52,083 nucleotides of DNA, taken from Bacteroidales bacterium (GTDB taxonomy: Bacteria; Bacteroidota; Bacteroidia; Bacteroidales; UBA3824). Positions 35,648 to 42,914 of the stretch are shown here, piece after piece. The notes beneath the pieces were generated by a model that saw only the letters and a program-made list of their open reading frames with translations, searched no databases and had not been told where the DNA came from. How positions within the stretch are numbered: position 1 is the stretch's first letter; every line of letters begins with the position of its first letter. The position numbers and the translations under genes were made by a program. Location of the stretch: assembly GCA_017544805.1 (NCBI GenBank), contig JAFYDK010000123.1:1-52083 (forward strand). Direction: 5' to 3'.

Positions 35648-36157
35648 ATGAAAAAAGCAGTCATAATAATCGGTGCGGTTGTGATTGTGGCAGTCGGCGG
35701 CTGGTTGCTTTATTCAAAGGTTTTGAAAAAGAAACTGGAAGGGGACGGAACCTCAGGCAGCAGTACGTCTCCCGTTTCCGGCGATACAACCACGACATCA
35801 ACAACTTCCATCGGCAAAACAACGACATCTTACAACAGCATGATGGCGGCTCATCAAAGGGAACTCAACGCCAAACTGCCCGCAAACATGCAGCTGAAAG
35901 TAGACGGCATTTACGGACCTAAAACAAAAGCGGCTGAGGAATACGTTGCGGCAAACAGCGGCAAGCAGACAACCTCTACAACGAGCACAACCGCAACAAC
36001 CCAAAACATCGGCGAAAAAGTAGGCGGGGCAGTAGGCGGCGCGGTTGGCAACGCACTTGCCGAGGCAGGCTCAAATATTATCGGAATTGTTACCGCTCCT
36101 TACAAGGCAATAGGTGCGTTAGGCAGTTCTATTCTTAAAACCGTTACTGGGGAATAA
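35648..36157 (+). CDS. Membrane-anchored peptidoglycan-binding protein
   Basis: A 169-residue protein. Residues 3-22 are an N-terminal membrane helix (AVIIIGAVVIVAVGGWLLY), followed by a Ser/Thr linker. About 68-100 is a short PG_binding_1-like module (MAAHQRELNAKLPANMQLKVDGIYGPKTKAAEEYVA) with the characteristic VDGIYGPKT. The C-terminal part is Gly/Ala/Val-rich and amphipathic (KVGGAVGGAVGNALAEAG). It starts 5 bp after the metallopeptidase-like gene. In membrane-containing phages such proteins sit in the virion membrane and contact the cell wall during entry. Confidence 0.7.
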   Translation: MKKAVIIIGAVVIVAVGGWLLYSKVLKKKLEGDGTSGSSTSPVSGDTTTTSTTSIGKTTTSYNSMMAAHQRELNAKLPANMQLKVDGIYGPKTKAAEEYVAANSGKQTTSTTSTTATTQNIGEKVGGAVGGAVGNALAEAGSNIIGIVTAPYKAIGALGSSILKTVTGE

Positions 36158-36184
36158 TTGTTCAACAATTAAATACAAAACGAA

Positions 36185-36427
36185 ATGGCAAAAAAGAAAA
36201 ACCCGATAGACGAGCGCGTGGAGAAAGTTATAGAAACCACAACAGACGGCAAAATTGCAAAAGTGCAGGGTTTGGGAACTTTCCGTATTACCGAAAGATG
36301 GTTCAGAAACCCCAAAACACACAAACTCGGGTCTACAAAAGTGGTAACATTCCACGCTTCCGAATCCTTCAAAAAGGCAGCAAACAAACCGAAAGTAAAG
36401 GTGTATAAAACCAAAAAAAGAAAGTAA
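36185..36427 (+). CDS. HU/IHF-like mini protein (C-terminal half only)
   Basis: An 80-residue basic protein. KVQGLGTFRITERWFRNPKTHKLGSTKVVTFHASESFKKAAN (28-69) follows the HU/IHF family: GFGTFxVxxR, the RNPxTG loop of the DNA-binding arm, and VxFxxSxxLKxxVN. Full HU proteins have about 90 residues with an N-terminal dimerisation helix pair; here that part is shortened to about 25 residues. The tail KVKVYKTKKRK is strongly basic. It probably binds or bends DNA, possibly as a packaged nucleoid protein, since it lies among virion genes. Confidence 0.7.
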   Translation: MAKKKNPIDERVEKVIETTTDGKIAKVQGLGTFRITERWFRNPKTHKLGSTKVVTFHASESFKKAANKPKVKVYKTKKRK

Positions 36428-36758
36428 ATGAACCGCAAAGTAAAACGCGCCAACGGACGAAAAAAGGAAAGACCAAAGGGATATTACTTTTCAGGACATC
36501 AAGAAGTTAAACAGTGTTATAAACACGCTGTCGGGAGTTGAGTTTGGAAACAAGCCAAACACCTTAGTTTTTACAAAAAAAGACTGACGGGAAAAAGTTT
36601 TCGGATAAAAACCTGACTTGTCTTATGCCCTAAAATTAAAATTCCTAAGTCTTTACGTCCAAAACCGGGGTCAGCAATTTACATTTATCCTGACCGCAAA
36701 CGAATTTACGGCTGGCGCAAATGTACGCATAAAAAATAAAACAGCAAAACAAAAATGA
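36428..36758 (+). pseudogene. Undecided or decayed small gene(s)
   Basis: About 330 bp between the HU-like and annexin-like genes with no long open frame. One frame starts at the ATG at 36428, immediately after the HU stop, and gives 37 basic residues to a TGA at 36539; it continues past a second stop to end at TAA 36737 (GSAIYIYPDRKRIYGWRKC). Another frame, 36444-36758, reads well (DITFQDIKKLNSVINTLSG, then QQFTFILTANEFTAGAN) but has stops at 36585 and 36606; its final TGA overlaps the ATG of the next gene in the ATGA pattern used elsewhere in this phage. Two in-frame stops in the better frame suggest a recently decayed gene; two unrelated tiny genes are possible. Confidence 0.4.
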
Positions 36759-37165
36759 AAGAATTTGTTGCAAAAAACAAAGAACTGATAGTTTACGGCG
36801 GAATTGCGGTTGTTTTTATCGTCGTTTTGATTTTCGGAATCAAACTTCTGAAAAAAATTTTCAAGAAGGACGCTTCCGACATCGCTGCGGCGGAACTCAA
36901 CAACCGCAATTTGACTTATAACAACTCTTGGTACGCCACATCTGTAGACAGTCTTTACGCCGCAATGAAAGGACCGGGAACGGACGAAGAGGCAATATAC
37001 CGCATCATCGACCAAATCCGGACCATTGATGACTGGTTGAAACTCGTTGCCCTGTTCGGCAAGAAAGATAACGAAACTTTACCGCAGTGGCTCACATCGG
37101 AACTCGGTTCGTCAGAGTGTGCAAAAGTGAACGCGGTTCTTAATCCGCTTGGTGCGGGAATCTAA
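36755..37165 (+). CDS. Membrane-anchored annexin-repeat protein
   Basis: A 136-residue protein. An N-terminal membrane helix spans about 11-31 (LIVYGGIAVVFIVVLIFGIKL). Residues 63-133 resemble a single annexin repeat: SVDSLYAAMKGPGTDEEAIYRIIDQI contains the type II calcium motif G-x-G-T (73-76), followed by a helix, LVALFGKK, and LPQWLTSELGSSECAKVNAVL. Eukaryotic annexins use four such repeats to bind acidic phospholipids through calcium; one repeat on a membrane anchor is an odd arrangement. It may organise virion lipid or contact the host membrane. Starts with ATGA overlap on the upstream degraded frame. Confidence 0.65.
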   Translation: MKEFVAKNKELIVYGGIAVVFIVVLIFGIKLLKKIFKKDASDIAAAELNNRNLTYNNSWYATSVDSLYAAMKGPGTDEEAIYRIIDQIRTIDDWLKLVALFGKKDNETLPQWLTSELGSSECAKVNAVLNPLGAGI

Positions 37166-37184
37166 AAGAAACAGGAGATAAACA

Positions 37185-37703
37185 ATGAAAAAAATGATAT
37201 TATACGGCATTTTGGCGGTCGTAATATTCTTTGTTGTAAAATATTACATCAAATACCGCGACATCTCGAAACTGAGGTTTATGAACGTAAAATTCGATTT
37301 TAAACTCGAAAACGCGCTTTCAAGCCTCGCCTCGCTGACCGTCCCGGCACGGATCAGCATTGACATTCACAATATGAGCGGCTCAACGTATGAACTTAAC
37401 AACGCTTATCTGAACATTTTTGACAAAGAAGGCGTTTTGGTTGCAACCCCGACATCAATAATGAAAAAGGCTGTTGTCATTCCGGCAGGCGGTACGGCGA
37501 CGGTCTCGCTCGATTATGAGTTGCAGGCAAACGGCATCGCAAGACTTTGCAAAAATCTCAACATAAAAGGCGGCGCAGCTGCTGTTTTACGGAAATACCT
37601 CACTGACGGACAATTAGGCGTAAAACTTTTAATAAGCGGTTACGTCAATGCCGAAGGTTTTACAAAAATTGACATTCCCGTAAATACTGAAATAACTGTC
37701 TGA
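37185..37703 (+). CDS. Membrane-anchored LEA-like beta-sandwich protein
   Basis: A 172-residue protein preceded by a clear Shine-Dalgarno AGGAG. Residues 2-22 are a membrane helix (MILYGILAVVIFFVVKYYI). The rest resembles a LEA type 2/WHy-like beta-sandwich: ARISIDIHNMSGSTYELNNAYLNIFDKEGVLVATP, then VVIPAGGTATVSLDYEL. Such domains are immunoglobulin-like and bind no known ligand. It is the third consecutive single-pass membrane protein in this operon and is probably a virion membrane or vertex component. Confidence 0.6.
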   Translation: MKKMILYGILAVVIFFVVKYYIKYRDISKLRFMNVKFDFKLENALSSLASLTVPARISIDIHNMSGSTYELNNAYLNIFDKEGVLVATPTSIMKKAVVIPAGGTATVSLDYELQANGIARLCKNLNIKGGAAAVLRKYLTDGQLGVKLLISGYVNAEGFTKIDIPVNTEITV

Positions 37704-37705
37704 CT

Positions 37706-37957
37706 ATGATTTGGTATAATGAATGTGATGAGAGCAACCTGCGTTCCAACTGGTCATACATGGACGGACGCTCGCAAAAACTGACGCATTATAAAGGTGT
37801 AGAAGACGGCAACCCTTCCGGAAATACGGACAATATCAAGTACATCCGTTTTTATGATTCCCTTGGTAACTGCATTTTAACAAGGGAGTTGCGTTATGAC
37901 GCTGAGAATAAAATAATTCAAATTTTGGCGCACCCGGGAGATTATATTAACGATTAA
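37706..37957 (+). CDS. Small phage protein of unknown function
   Basis: An 83-residue soluble protein starting 2 bp after the previous stop codon. Tyr, Asn and Asp rich with short strands (NIKYIRFYDSLGNCILTRELRYD). No membrane segment and no recognised family. Its position just before the fibre genes suggests a spike base or fibre accessory protein. Confidence 0.55.
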   Translation: MIWYNECDESNLRSNWSYMDGRSQKLTHYKGVEDGNPSGNTDNIKYIRFYDSLGNCILTRELRYDAENKIIQILAHPGDYIND

Positions 37958-37971
37958 AAAAAATACGAAGT

Positions 37972-38844
37972 ATGAGCATGTACGAATTTAATCCGTTACT
38001 GAAAGACGGTTTGGAAAAAGTAGGTGTTGATAAGTCTCAAATTCCCGAAACAGACACCTCGCAATGGGTTGACAAAGAGTCAAAGCAAACCATTACGGGA
38101 CAGAAAACATTTGCCGGTACTAAGATAATCTTATTCCGCCAGCAGACCCCAAACGACAAGCCCGGCTTCACCATCTACGATGAGAACGGCAAAGAACGCG
38201 CCTTTTTCGAGTACAAGGATTCAGCCGAAAGTGCTGACTGTCCGTCATTAACTCTCGGAAGTTTTCTTGATTCCGCCGGAACGCAGACGCAAATTACGTA
38301 TGTAGGTTTCAAGTATTTTGACAGGAAGAACAATGTTTTTTACAGAATCCTTGCACCGCTTCCAACCGATGCAAAGAACGAGAACGACGCATTAACAGAC
38401 CGCTATACAAACTTTTTCCTGCCGCTGCGCTACACCTCCGACGGTAAAAACTTTATTACAGCGTCCAAAGGCGGCACTGTAGACCTCAGTCCGCTTTTGC
38501 CCGCAACCATCGCCGGCGAAAAAGGTGAACCCGGTGAGAAAGGCGAAAAAGGCGAACCCGGTGAGAAAGGAGAGAAAGGCGATCCCGGTGAGAAAGGAGA
38601 GAAAGGCGATCCCGGTACGGTTAGCGAAATTACAATCATAGACTACAATCCGATGCTTGCCCCGTACTCGACCCAAACGGTCGGCAAAGTCAATGACACA
38701 GAACTAACCGTCCGTGTTCCAAACTACGTATTGAACGACGGCGGCTGCGCAAAACTAAAATTCCTTACGCAGACGCGATTTGACACAATCACCCCAGAAG
38801 ACGGTACAATCTATTTTATACCTGTAAGCGATGATAGTATTTAA
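37972..38844 (+). CDS. Phage fibre protein with collagen-like repeat
   Basis: A 290-residue protein. The N-terminal domain has FNPLLKDGLEKVG and TGQKTFAGTKIILFRQ, typical of fibre and spike N-termini. Residues about 181-216 are Gly-x-y repeats of GEKGEP/GEKGDP type, a collagen-like trimerising rod. The C-terminal end contains LKFLTQTRFDTITPEDGTIYFI, a motif common at the ends of phage fibre and neck proteins. The protein is expected to be a homotrimer on the virion surface and to present the next gene product. It overlaps that gene by 14 nt. Confidence 0.75.
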   Translation: MSMYEFNPLLKDGLEKVGVDKSQIPETDTSQWVDKESKQTITGQKTFAGTKIILFRQQTPNDKPGFTIYDENGKERAFFEYKDSAESADCPSLTLGSFLDSAGTQTQITYVGFKYFDRKNNVFYRILAPLPTDAKNENDALTDRYTNFFLPLRYTSDGKNFITASKGGTVDLSPLLPATIAGEKGEPGEKGEKGEPGEKGEKGDPGEKGEKGDPGTVSEITIIDYNPMLAPYSTQTVGKVNDTELTVRVPNYVLNDGGCAKLKFLTQTRFDTITPEDGTIYFIPVSDDSI

Positions 38845-39868
38845 CGGACAAATATACAGAACCTTAGCCGACAAGTTTTACATAGGCGGCACGCAGATAG
38901 GCAAAGTCTATCACGGCAATACACTCGTATACCCGGAACCGGAGGAAAAACAAATCATCAAAATTGACGATGTTGTTATTGACACCACTTTTTACCCTCT
39001 TAACGGTAACATTTACGACCTCGGTATTGCTGCGGACAGAAACACATGCTTTGAGATTTGCTTTATAGCGCACGGCATTAACGCCGGGTGTGAGTTTTTC
39101 GGAAGTCATCACGACAATCGTGTAACTCCTGCATACACTTATTATTTAAACTCTGACGGTTCAAGAGGTAATAAAGTCGGGAACGAAACTTACGGCGTTA
39201 ACCGTTCAGGTGTCGGTGGTTACAAAAACCAAACTAAATTTCATGTCCAAATTTGGGAGGGACATGACCACAAAATGAGTTTCCGCTATGGTTGCAACCA
39301 AGATGCAGGATCACAGGGAGAGCACATCATAAAGACAAAACCGAAAGACGGAGAGGCGTATTTTTTAACGTTTGACGACAGCGACAAAATTTTTGGCGGT
39401 GTGGAATACGGTCCGTATTATTACGATTCTTTATATAAAAACGACCTTGAAAACCCGGAATATTTGAAGGCTAAATCTTCGTTTAATGGCATTGAAAAAG
39501 TTGCTGTTTCCCGGTCTGATTTTTCCTCAACAGAAATAAGCGGCAACTTGTGGATCAACGGCATAAACAGCAAAACCAATTCACCAAACCAAAAACGACC
39601 GTTTTCCGTTGACGCAAACGGGGTTTTAAAATACAACGATGACGATATTATATTTCACCATTGCACCTCAAATTCCGCATTTATTTACGCGCTTTTTTGG
39701 GAAAAAGGCGACAAAGGCTCACGGATTCTTTTCCGTCAGCGCAAAATACAAGTAAACGGCAAAGAGGTAATTGTTTTTGACAGATTTAGTTATAATACGG
39801 AAAACGACTGTTTCAATTCCAAGGCGGAAGAAACCATATTCCCGTTTAAATACTGCAAACCACTGTAA
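38831..39868 (+). CDS. Probable receptor-binding protein
   Basis: A 345-residue protein. The N-terminus (RTLADKFYIGGTQIGKVYHGNTLVYP) is the short beta-strand attachment module seen in many Bacteroidota phage surface proteins. The large C-terminal domain (about 45-345) is beta-rich and Gly/Asn/Asp-rich with no recognised enzyme motif, resembling a carbohydrate-binding spike head. Its start lies inside the 3' end of the collagen-like fibre gene, suggesting a translationally coupled fibre and tip pair. It is the most likely host-range determinant of the phage. Confidence 0.65.
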   Translation: MIVFNGQIYRTLADKFYIGGTQIGKVYHGNTLVYPEPEEKQIIKIDDVVIDTTFYPLNGNIYDLGIAADRNTCFEICFIAHGINAGCEFFGSHHDNRVTPAYTYYLNSDGSRGNKVGNETYGVNRSGVGGYKNQTKFHVQIWEGHDHKMSFRYGCNQDAGSQGEHIIKTKPKDGEAYFLTFDDSDKIFGGVEYGPYYYDSLYKNDLENPEYLKAKSSFNGIEKVAVSRSDFSSTEISGNLWINGINSKTNSPNQKRPFSVDANGVLKYNDDDIIFHHCTSNSAFIYALFWEKGDKGSRILFRQRKIQVNGKEVIVFDRFSYNTENDCFNSKAEETIFPFKYCKPL

Positions 39869-39879
39869 AAAAAAATAAA

Positions 39880-40209
39880 ATGGAAACAGAATTTGTAAAC
39901 ATATTTCAGCATTTCGATTTCCCGACGGCGTTGAGCATTATTTCGCTTTTGGCGTTTGCGTGGCTTGGAAAACGCTTTTGGGAAAGGGACAAAGAACAGA
40001 CCGCGGAGGCATTGAAGTTCCGCGACCAGTTCATCGGCTACTTACAGCAACGCGAAATTGAACAGTCGGGCGCAATCCTCGAAAACGCTACAGCGGCAAA
40101 AGAAACCGCTTCGGCATTCAAGGAAACCGCCTCGGCGTTAAACCGCTTTTCCCTCGTTCTTGAACGGTTGGAAAAGTTTTTAAGTATTCATATTGAGCAA
40201 AAAGTATGA
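39880..40209 (+). CDS. Membrane/coiled-coil protein, possible holin or lysis accessory
   Basis: A 109-residue protein with one hydrophobic segment near residues 17-32 (ALSIISLLAFAWLGKRFW), followed by a long helix with heptads (ATAAKETASAFKETASALNRFSLVLERLEKFL). It is followed by a wall-lytic enzyme with an ATGA overlap, so a holin or pinholin role is reasonable. A virion coiled-coil protein is an alternative. Confidence 0.55.
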   Translation: METEFVNIFQHFDFPTALSIISLLAFAWLGKRFWERDKEQTAEALKFRDQFIGYLQQREIEQSGAILENATAAKETASAFKETASALNRFSLVLERLEKFLSIHIEQKV

Positions 40210-40796
40210 ATAAAAAAATCAACACATATATATATTATTCAATAGCATCCATAATGTTAGTATCGGCTATAATTCTGATTGTAAGAGTGTTTAGAAATGT
40301 AAGCCGTGCCATACTCAAACGTGCGAAAAAATATGTCGGAAACCGTGAAATTTACGGCAATTCAGGCTTTGAGAACGCCGCTTTTGAGAATAAAATGCGC
40401 AGTGCGGGTTGGTATCAGGGTGCGGAATGGTGCAACTTCTTTGTCAAGATGGTTGTATGCGAACTTGCAAAAGGCAGGGCTCTTGATTTCTTTAAAAAGG
40501 CTTTGTCCGGCAGCACACAGCAGACATGGCGCAACCTTCAAACGCCGTCAGAATTTCACGAAATCTTAAAGAAACCCCAAAAAGGCTGCCTTATAATTTA
40601 CCGACGTAAATCCGATCCGGCGCACGGACATATCGAAATCTATTCCGGCACAGGAAAAAACGGCAGTTACTCTGTCATCAGCGGCAACTCTAATTTTCCG
40701 ACAGGCGGACAAGGTGTTGTCTCCAAGTTGCGCACCGCAACCGAAATGAACGGCTACGACATTTTGGGATATATAAAAATTAAAAAACTCAAATAA
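40206..40796 (+). CDS. CHAP-like cysteine amidase/endopeptidase (endolysin)
   Basis: A 196-residue protein. Residues 9-27 are a membrane or signal-arrest helix (IYYSIASIMLVSAIILIVRVF). The catalytic domain fits the CHAP/NlpC type: GAEWCNFFVKMVV places the nucleophile at Cys76, HGHIEIYSG offers His140/His142, and VISGNSN supplies the polar third residue. Such enzymes cut peptidoglycan peptide bonds or the amide link. With the preceding coiled-coil membrane protein (ATGA overlap) it forms a lysis cassette. An entry-associated virion enzyme is also possible because of the anchor. Confidence 0.75.
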   Translation: MNKKINTYIYYSIASIMLVSAIILIVRVFRNVSRAILKRAKKYVGNREIYGNSGFENAAFENKMRSAGWYQGAEWCNFFVKMVVCELAKGRALDFFKKALSGSTQQTWRNLQTPSEFHEILKKPQKGCLIIYRRKSDPAHGHIEIYSGTGKNGSYSVISGNSNFPTGGQGVVSKLRTATEMNGYDILGYIKIKKLK

Positions 40797-40801
40797 TTAA
40801 A

Positions 40802-41233
40802 ATGAAAAAGAAAACAACAAAAATAGAATTACATCATCCTTATACAAAAGTCGGCAGACTTAAAGCCACAATAGCACAGAAAGCACACTTGAAGTGCGCC
40901 GATATTTACGTGTCTGAAAACTACTTGAGACATATACAAACAAAGCACGGTAAAGAGTTAGGCACGCTTGGTATCTTGCCAATAGATTTTGTAAGACTTA
41001 TATGCGACAACTTTAATGAAATAAGAAAAGGCTCAGATAATTCAGTTTTGATTGTCATGTTTAATAAAAGACTTTCGTATGTGGCAGGTATCGCCCTTAA
41101 TTATTCTGTTGAGAAAGACTTTTGGGATATTAAGACGGCAGAACCGCGAAGGCTTAAAGCAATAGAAAAAAAGGCTCTGATTTGGTCAGCAGCGAAGCAC
41201 ACTGACAACGGCAACGGAAACCGCTCCAATTAG
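40802..41233 (+). CDS. Possible BECR-fold (PBECR-like) nuclease
   Basis: A 143-residue soluble protein. DIYVSENYLRHIQTKHGKELGTLGI, then IRKGSDNSVLIVMFNKRLSYVAGIALNYSVEKDFWDIKTAEPRR, recalls the phage Barnase-EndoU-Colicin-RelE (PBECR) domains, which have a conserved His-x-x-x-x-His start and a beta-sheet with late basic residues. If so it would be an RNase carried in the virion or expressed late. The match is from pattern memory and is weak; a non-enzymatic lysis accessory cannot be excluded. It lies between the two lytic enzymes. Confidence 0.4.
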   Translation: MKKKTTKIELHHPYTKVGRLKATIAQKAHLKCADIYVSENYLRHIQTKHGKELGTLGILPIDFVRLICDNFNEIRKGSDNSVLIVMFNKRLSYVAGIALNYSVEKDFWDIKTAEPRRLKAIEKKALIWSAAKHTDNGNGNRSN

Positions 41234-41235
41234 TT

Positions 41236-41270
41236 GATTATTATGTCGAGCCACCCGTTACGTAATAATC
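41236..41270 (+). other. Hairpin before the muramidase gene
   Basis: A 10-bp stem with one wobble (GATTATTATG at 41236-41245, CGTAATAATC at 41261-41270) and a 15-nt loop, 3 bp after the upstream stop codon and about 57 bp before the muramidase start. No T-run follows, so it is not a terminator of the usual kind. It may stabilise or control the last gene of the operon. Confidence 0.45.
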
Positions 41271-41326
41271 CATCGCTGATTAAGGTGCGGCAAAAATAAT
41301 AAAATTTTAAATACAAAACAAAATCT

Positions 41327-42007
41327 ATGAACAAAAATTTTTACAATTACGCAGATTTAATCATCGGAAACATTGAGGGCGGATATTATTCGCCTGTCCG
41401 TCATTATTCCGCCGCAATGGGGAAATCCGGCGAGACAATGTTCGGTATGGACAGAATTTGGGGCGGTTCTGACATCAACGATTCAGCATCCGGCAAAAAG
41501 TTTTGGTCATTAGTCGATGCAAATTCCGCTTCATGGCCATATAATTATAAAGGTGGCAGCACCGGAAATAAACTCAAAAGACTTGCCGCTGAAATGATGT
41601 ACAACCGTTACAAAAAATACTCAAAACTTTACCTTTCTGCAAAAGCGCAAAAACTCGTTGACAAATCACAAAAACTACAAATACATTTCTTTTATGCCTG
41701 TTGGAACGGCGCGGGCTACTTCAAACAGTTTGCCTCAGACATCAACACAGCCGTCGCAAAAGGCGAAAAAGACCTGAAAAAACTTCAAGACGTTGCAATT
41801 AACTCACGCCTCAGACACAGTGTCGCTCTTATCCGCAAAGGCGGCAACAAGATGTTAAATATTTGGTCAAAAATGAAAGACACGCCTGACTACGCAAAAA
41901 TAGTGTTTTGGTGCGTGATGGCAGCCGTTATAATCGGCACGGGAATTTATTTCAGGAAAGAAATCGCCGGGGTGTGGAGAAAGATTATATCTTCTCCAAA
42001 ATGCTAA
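41327..42007 (+). CDS. Membrane-anchored muramidase (GH108-like lysozyme)
   Basis: A 226-residue protein. IIGNIEGGYYSPVRHYSAAMGKSGETMFGMDRIWGG (12-47) follows the GH108/N-acetylmuramidase start, with Glu17 as the likely acid catalyst and the downstream G-E-T-x-F-G. The helical remainder has MYNRYKKYSKLYL and FFYACWNGAGYFKQFA. A membrane helix lies at about 188-208 (KIVFWCVMAAVIIGTGIYF), leaving the catalytic part outside. It is the last gene of the structural operon and its 3' end overlaps the convergent hicA by 23 nt. A virion entry enzyme seems as likely as a lysis enzyme. Confidence 0.72.
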   Translation: MNKNFYNYADLIIGNIEGGYYSPVRHYSAAMGKSGETMFGMDRIWGGSDINDSASGKKFWSLVDANSASWPYNYKGGSTGNKLKRLAAEMMYNRYKKYSKLYLSAKAQKLVDKSQKLQIHFFYACWNGAGYFKQFASDINTAVAKGEKDLKKLQDVAINSRLRHSVALIRKGGNKMLNIWSKMKDTPDYAKIVFWCVMAAVIIGTGIYFRKEIAGVWRKIISSPKC

Positions 42008-42218
42008 CCAACTCTTGCTTGTCAATGCCCAGCGTCTTCATAAGATTTAGTACAACAAACTCAGGTATTGGCTTTAAGTGTGTTTGAAAGACAATCGGAC
42101 GTTTCATTCCCGGTTTCGCCCAAAGTTCGTGTCCGCCTTTTGTTCGCAGGAACTCCAGCCCAAAATACCGCAGCACAAGCCGCAAATCGTTTATAGTAAG
42201 ATTCGACAATTTTTTCAT
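41985..42218 (-). CDS. hicA: HicA-like toxin (mRNA interferase)
   Basis: A 77-residue protein of the double-stranded-RNA-binding-like HicA fold: NDLRLVLRYFGLEFLRTKGGHELWAKPG places the catalytic His at residue 30 in the GGH motif, followed by KRPIVFQTHLKPIPEFVVLNLMKTLGI. HicA cleaves mRNA in ribosome-independent fashion until bound by HicB. It follows hicB with a 4-nt ATGA overlap. It would act in prophage maintenance or in exclusion of other phages. Its end overlaps the muramidase gene. Confidence 0.8.
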   Translation of the reverse strand: MKKLSNLTINDLRLVLRYFGLEFLRTKGGHELWAKPGMKRPIVFQTHLKPIPEFVVLNLMKTLGIDKQELVSILEKI

Positions 42219-42613
42219 GATGCAAACATCGGTATTGACACACTGCTTGTAAACCTCTGGTAATTCATACCCGAAGTCAGTATTTTGTTCATAGTTTCGT
42301 TTTTCAACAGGCGGTTTATTCCCGGTTCTTTGATTTTTTTGCCTACAATCTTCCAGCCGTGTTCTTTTAAATCCGCTTCCAAAGTGTTATTTTCCATGCA
42401 ATACTCTACGTATAGTTGAAACGCCTCATAAAAGGCTGCAACCGCACCGTTGAAATCCTCGGCGTAAGAACACAAATCGAAGGCCGGCGAATACGAAATA
42501 AAAACACCGTCCTCCTTGAATACGTACACGCCAACGTCAAAAATATATTCCTGACTTACGTTTTTTGCCGAAATCGTAAGTTTTGCTTTCCTTACTTGTT
42601 TCTTTTTATCCAT
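42215..42613 (-). CDS. hicB: HicB-like antitoxin
   Basis: A 132-residue protein. Residues about 30-85 match the partially degraded RNase H fold of HicB (VFISYSPAFDLCSYAEDFNGAVAAFYEAFQLYVEYCME). The C-terminal part probably carries the DNA-binding or toxin-neutralising segment, though no clear HTH is seen. It precedes hicA, unlike the more common hicA-hicB order, with an ATGA overlap. It is downstream of the DUF4160-DUF2442 pair by 43 bp and probably shares its transcript. Confidence 0.72.
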   Translation of the reverse strand: MDKKKQVRKAKLTISAKNVSQEYIFDVGVYVFKEDGVFISYSPAFDLCSYAEDFNGAVAAFYEAFQLYVEYCMENNTLEADLKEHGWKIVGKKIKEPGINRLLKNETMNKILTSGMNYQRFTSSVSIPMFAS

Positions 42614-42656
42614 AATTTTACGATTTTAAGTATTTTACTAAGTCGTTAAAATCCTT

Positions 42657-42914
42657 TCAGCCCTCTTTGATTTCTCCCTTATGTAATTGTTCTATCGGAA
42701 AAATCAAATCCCAGTTTTTACCCCAAACAATATTTCCGTTCTCAATCTTGAAAGTAGCAAACTTTTTGGGATTGAGATATTTATTATATTGAGGGTGAGG
42801 GTGTTTCATTATATAATCACCGACATTTATGTTTTGCTGTGTGTTGTCGCTGAAATACAACAAAACACAAAGGTTGCCCGTTGCAACCGCTTTTATTATG
42901 TGCAGACCGTTCAT
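42657..42914 (-). CDS. DUF2442-like protein
   Basis: An 85-residue protein when started at the ATG at 42914, which overlaps the stop of the DUF4160 gene as ATGA; a longer frame from 42989 would lie wholly inside the upstream gene. NLCVLLYFSDNTQQNINVGDY, then LNPKKFATFKIENGNIVWGKNWDLIFPIEQL follows the DUF2442 pattern (F..(K/R)...G.(I/V)VW). DUF2442 and DUF4160 are often neighbours and are thought to act as a toxin-antitoxin-like pair, but no activity is proven. A paralogue is at 48079. Confidence 0.75.
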   Translation of the reverse strand: MNGLHIIKAVATGNLCVLLYFSDNTQQNINVGDYIMKHPHPQYNKYLNPKKFATFKIENGNIVWGKNWDLIFPIEQLHKGEIKEG

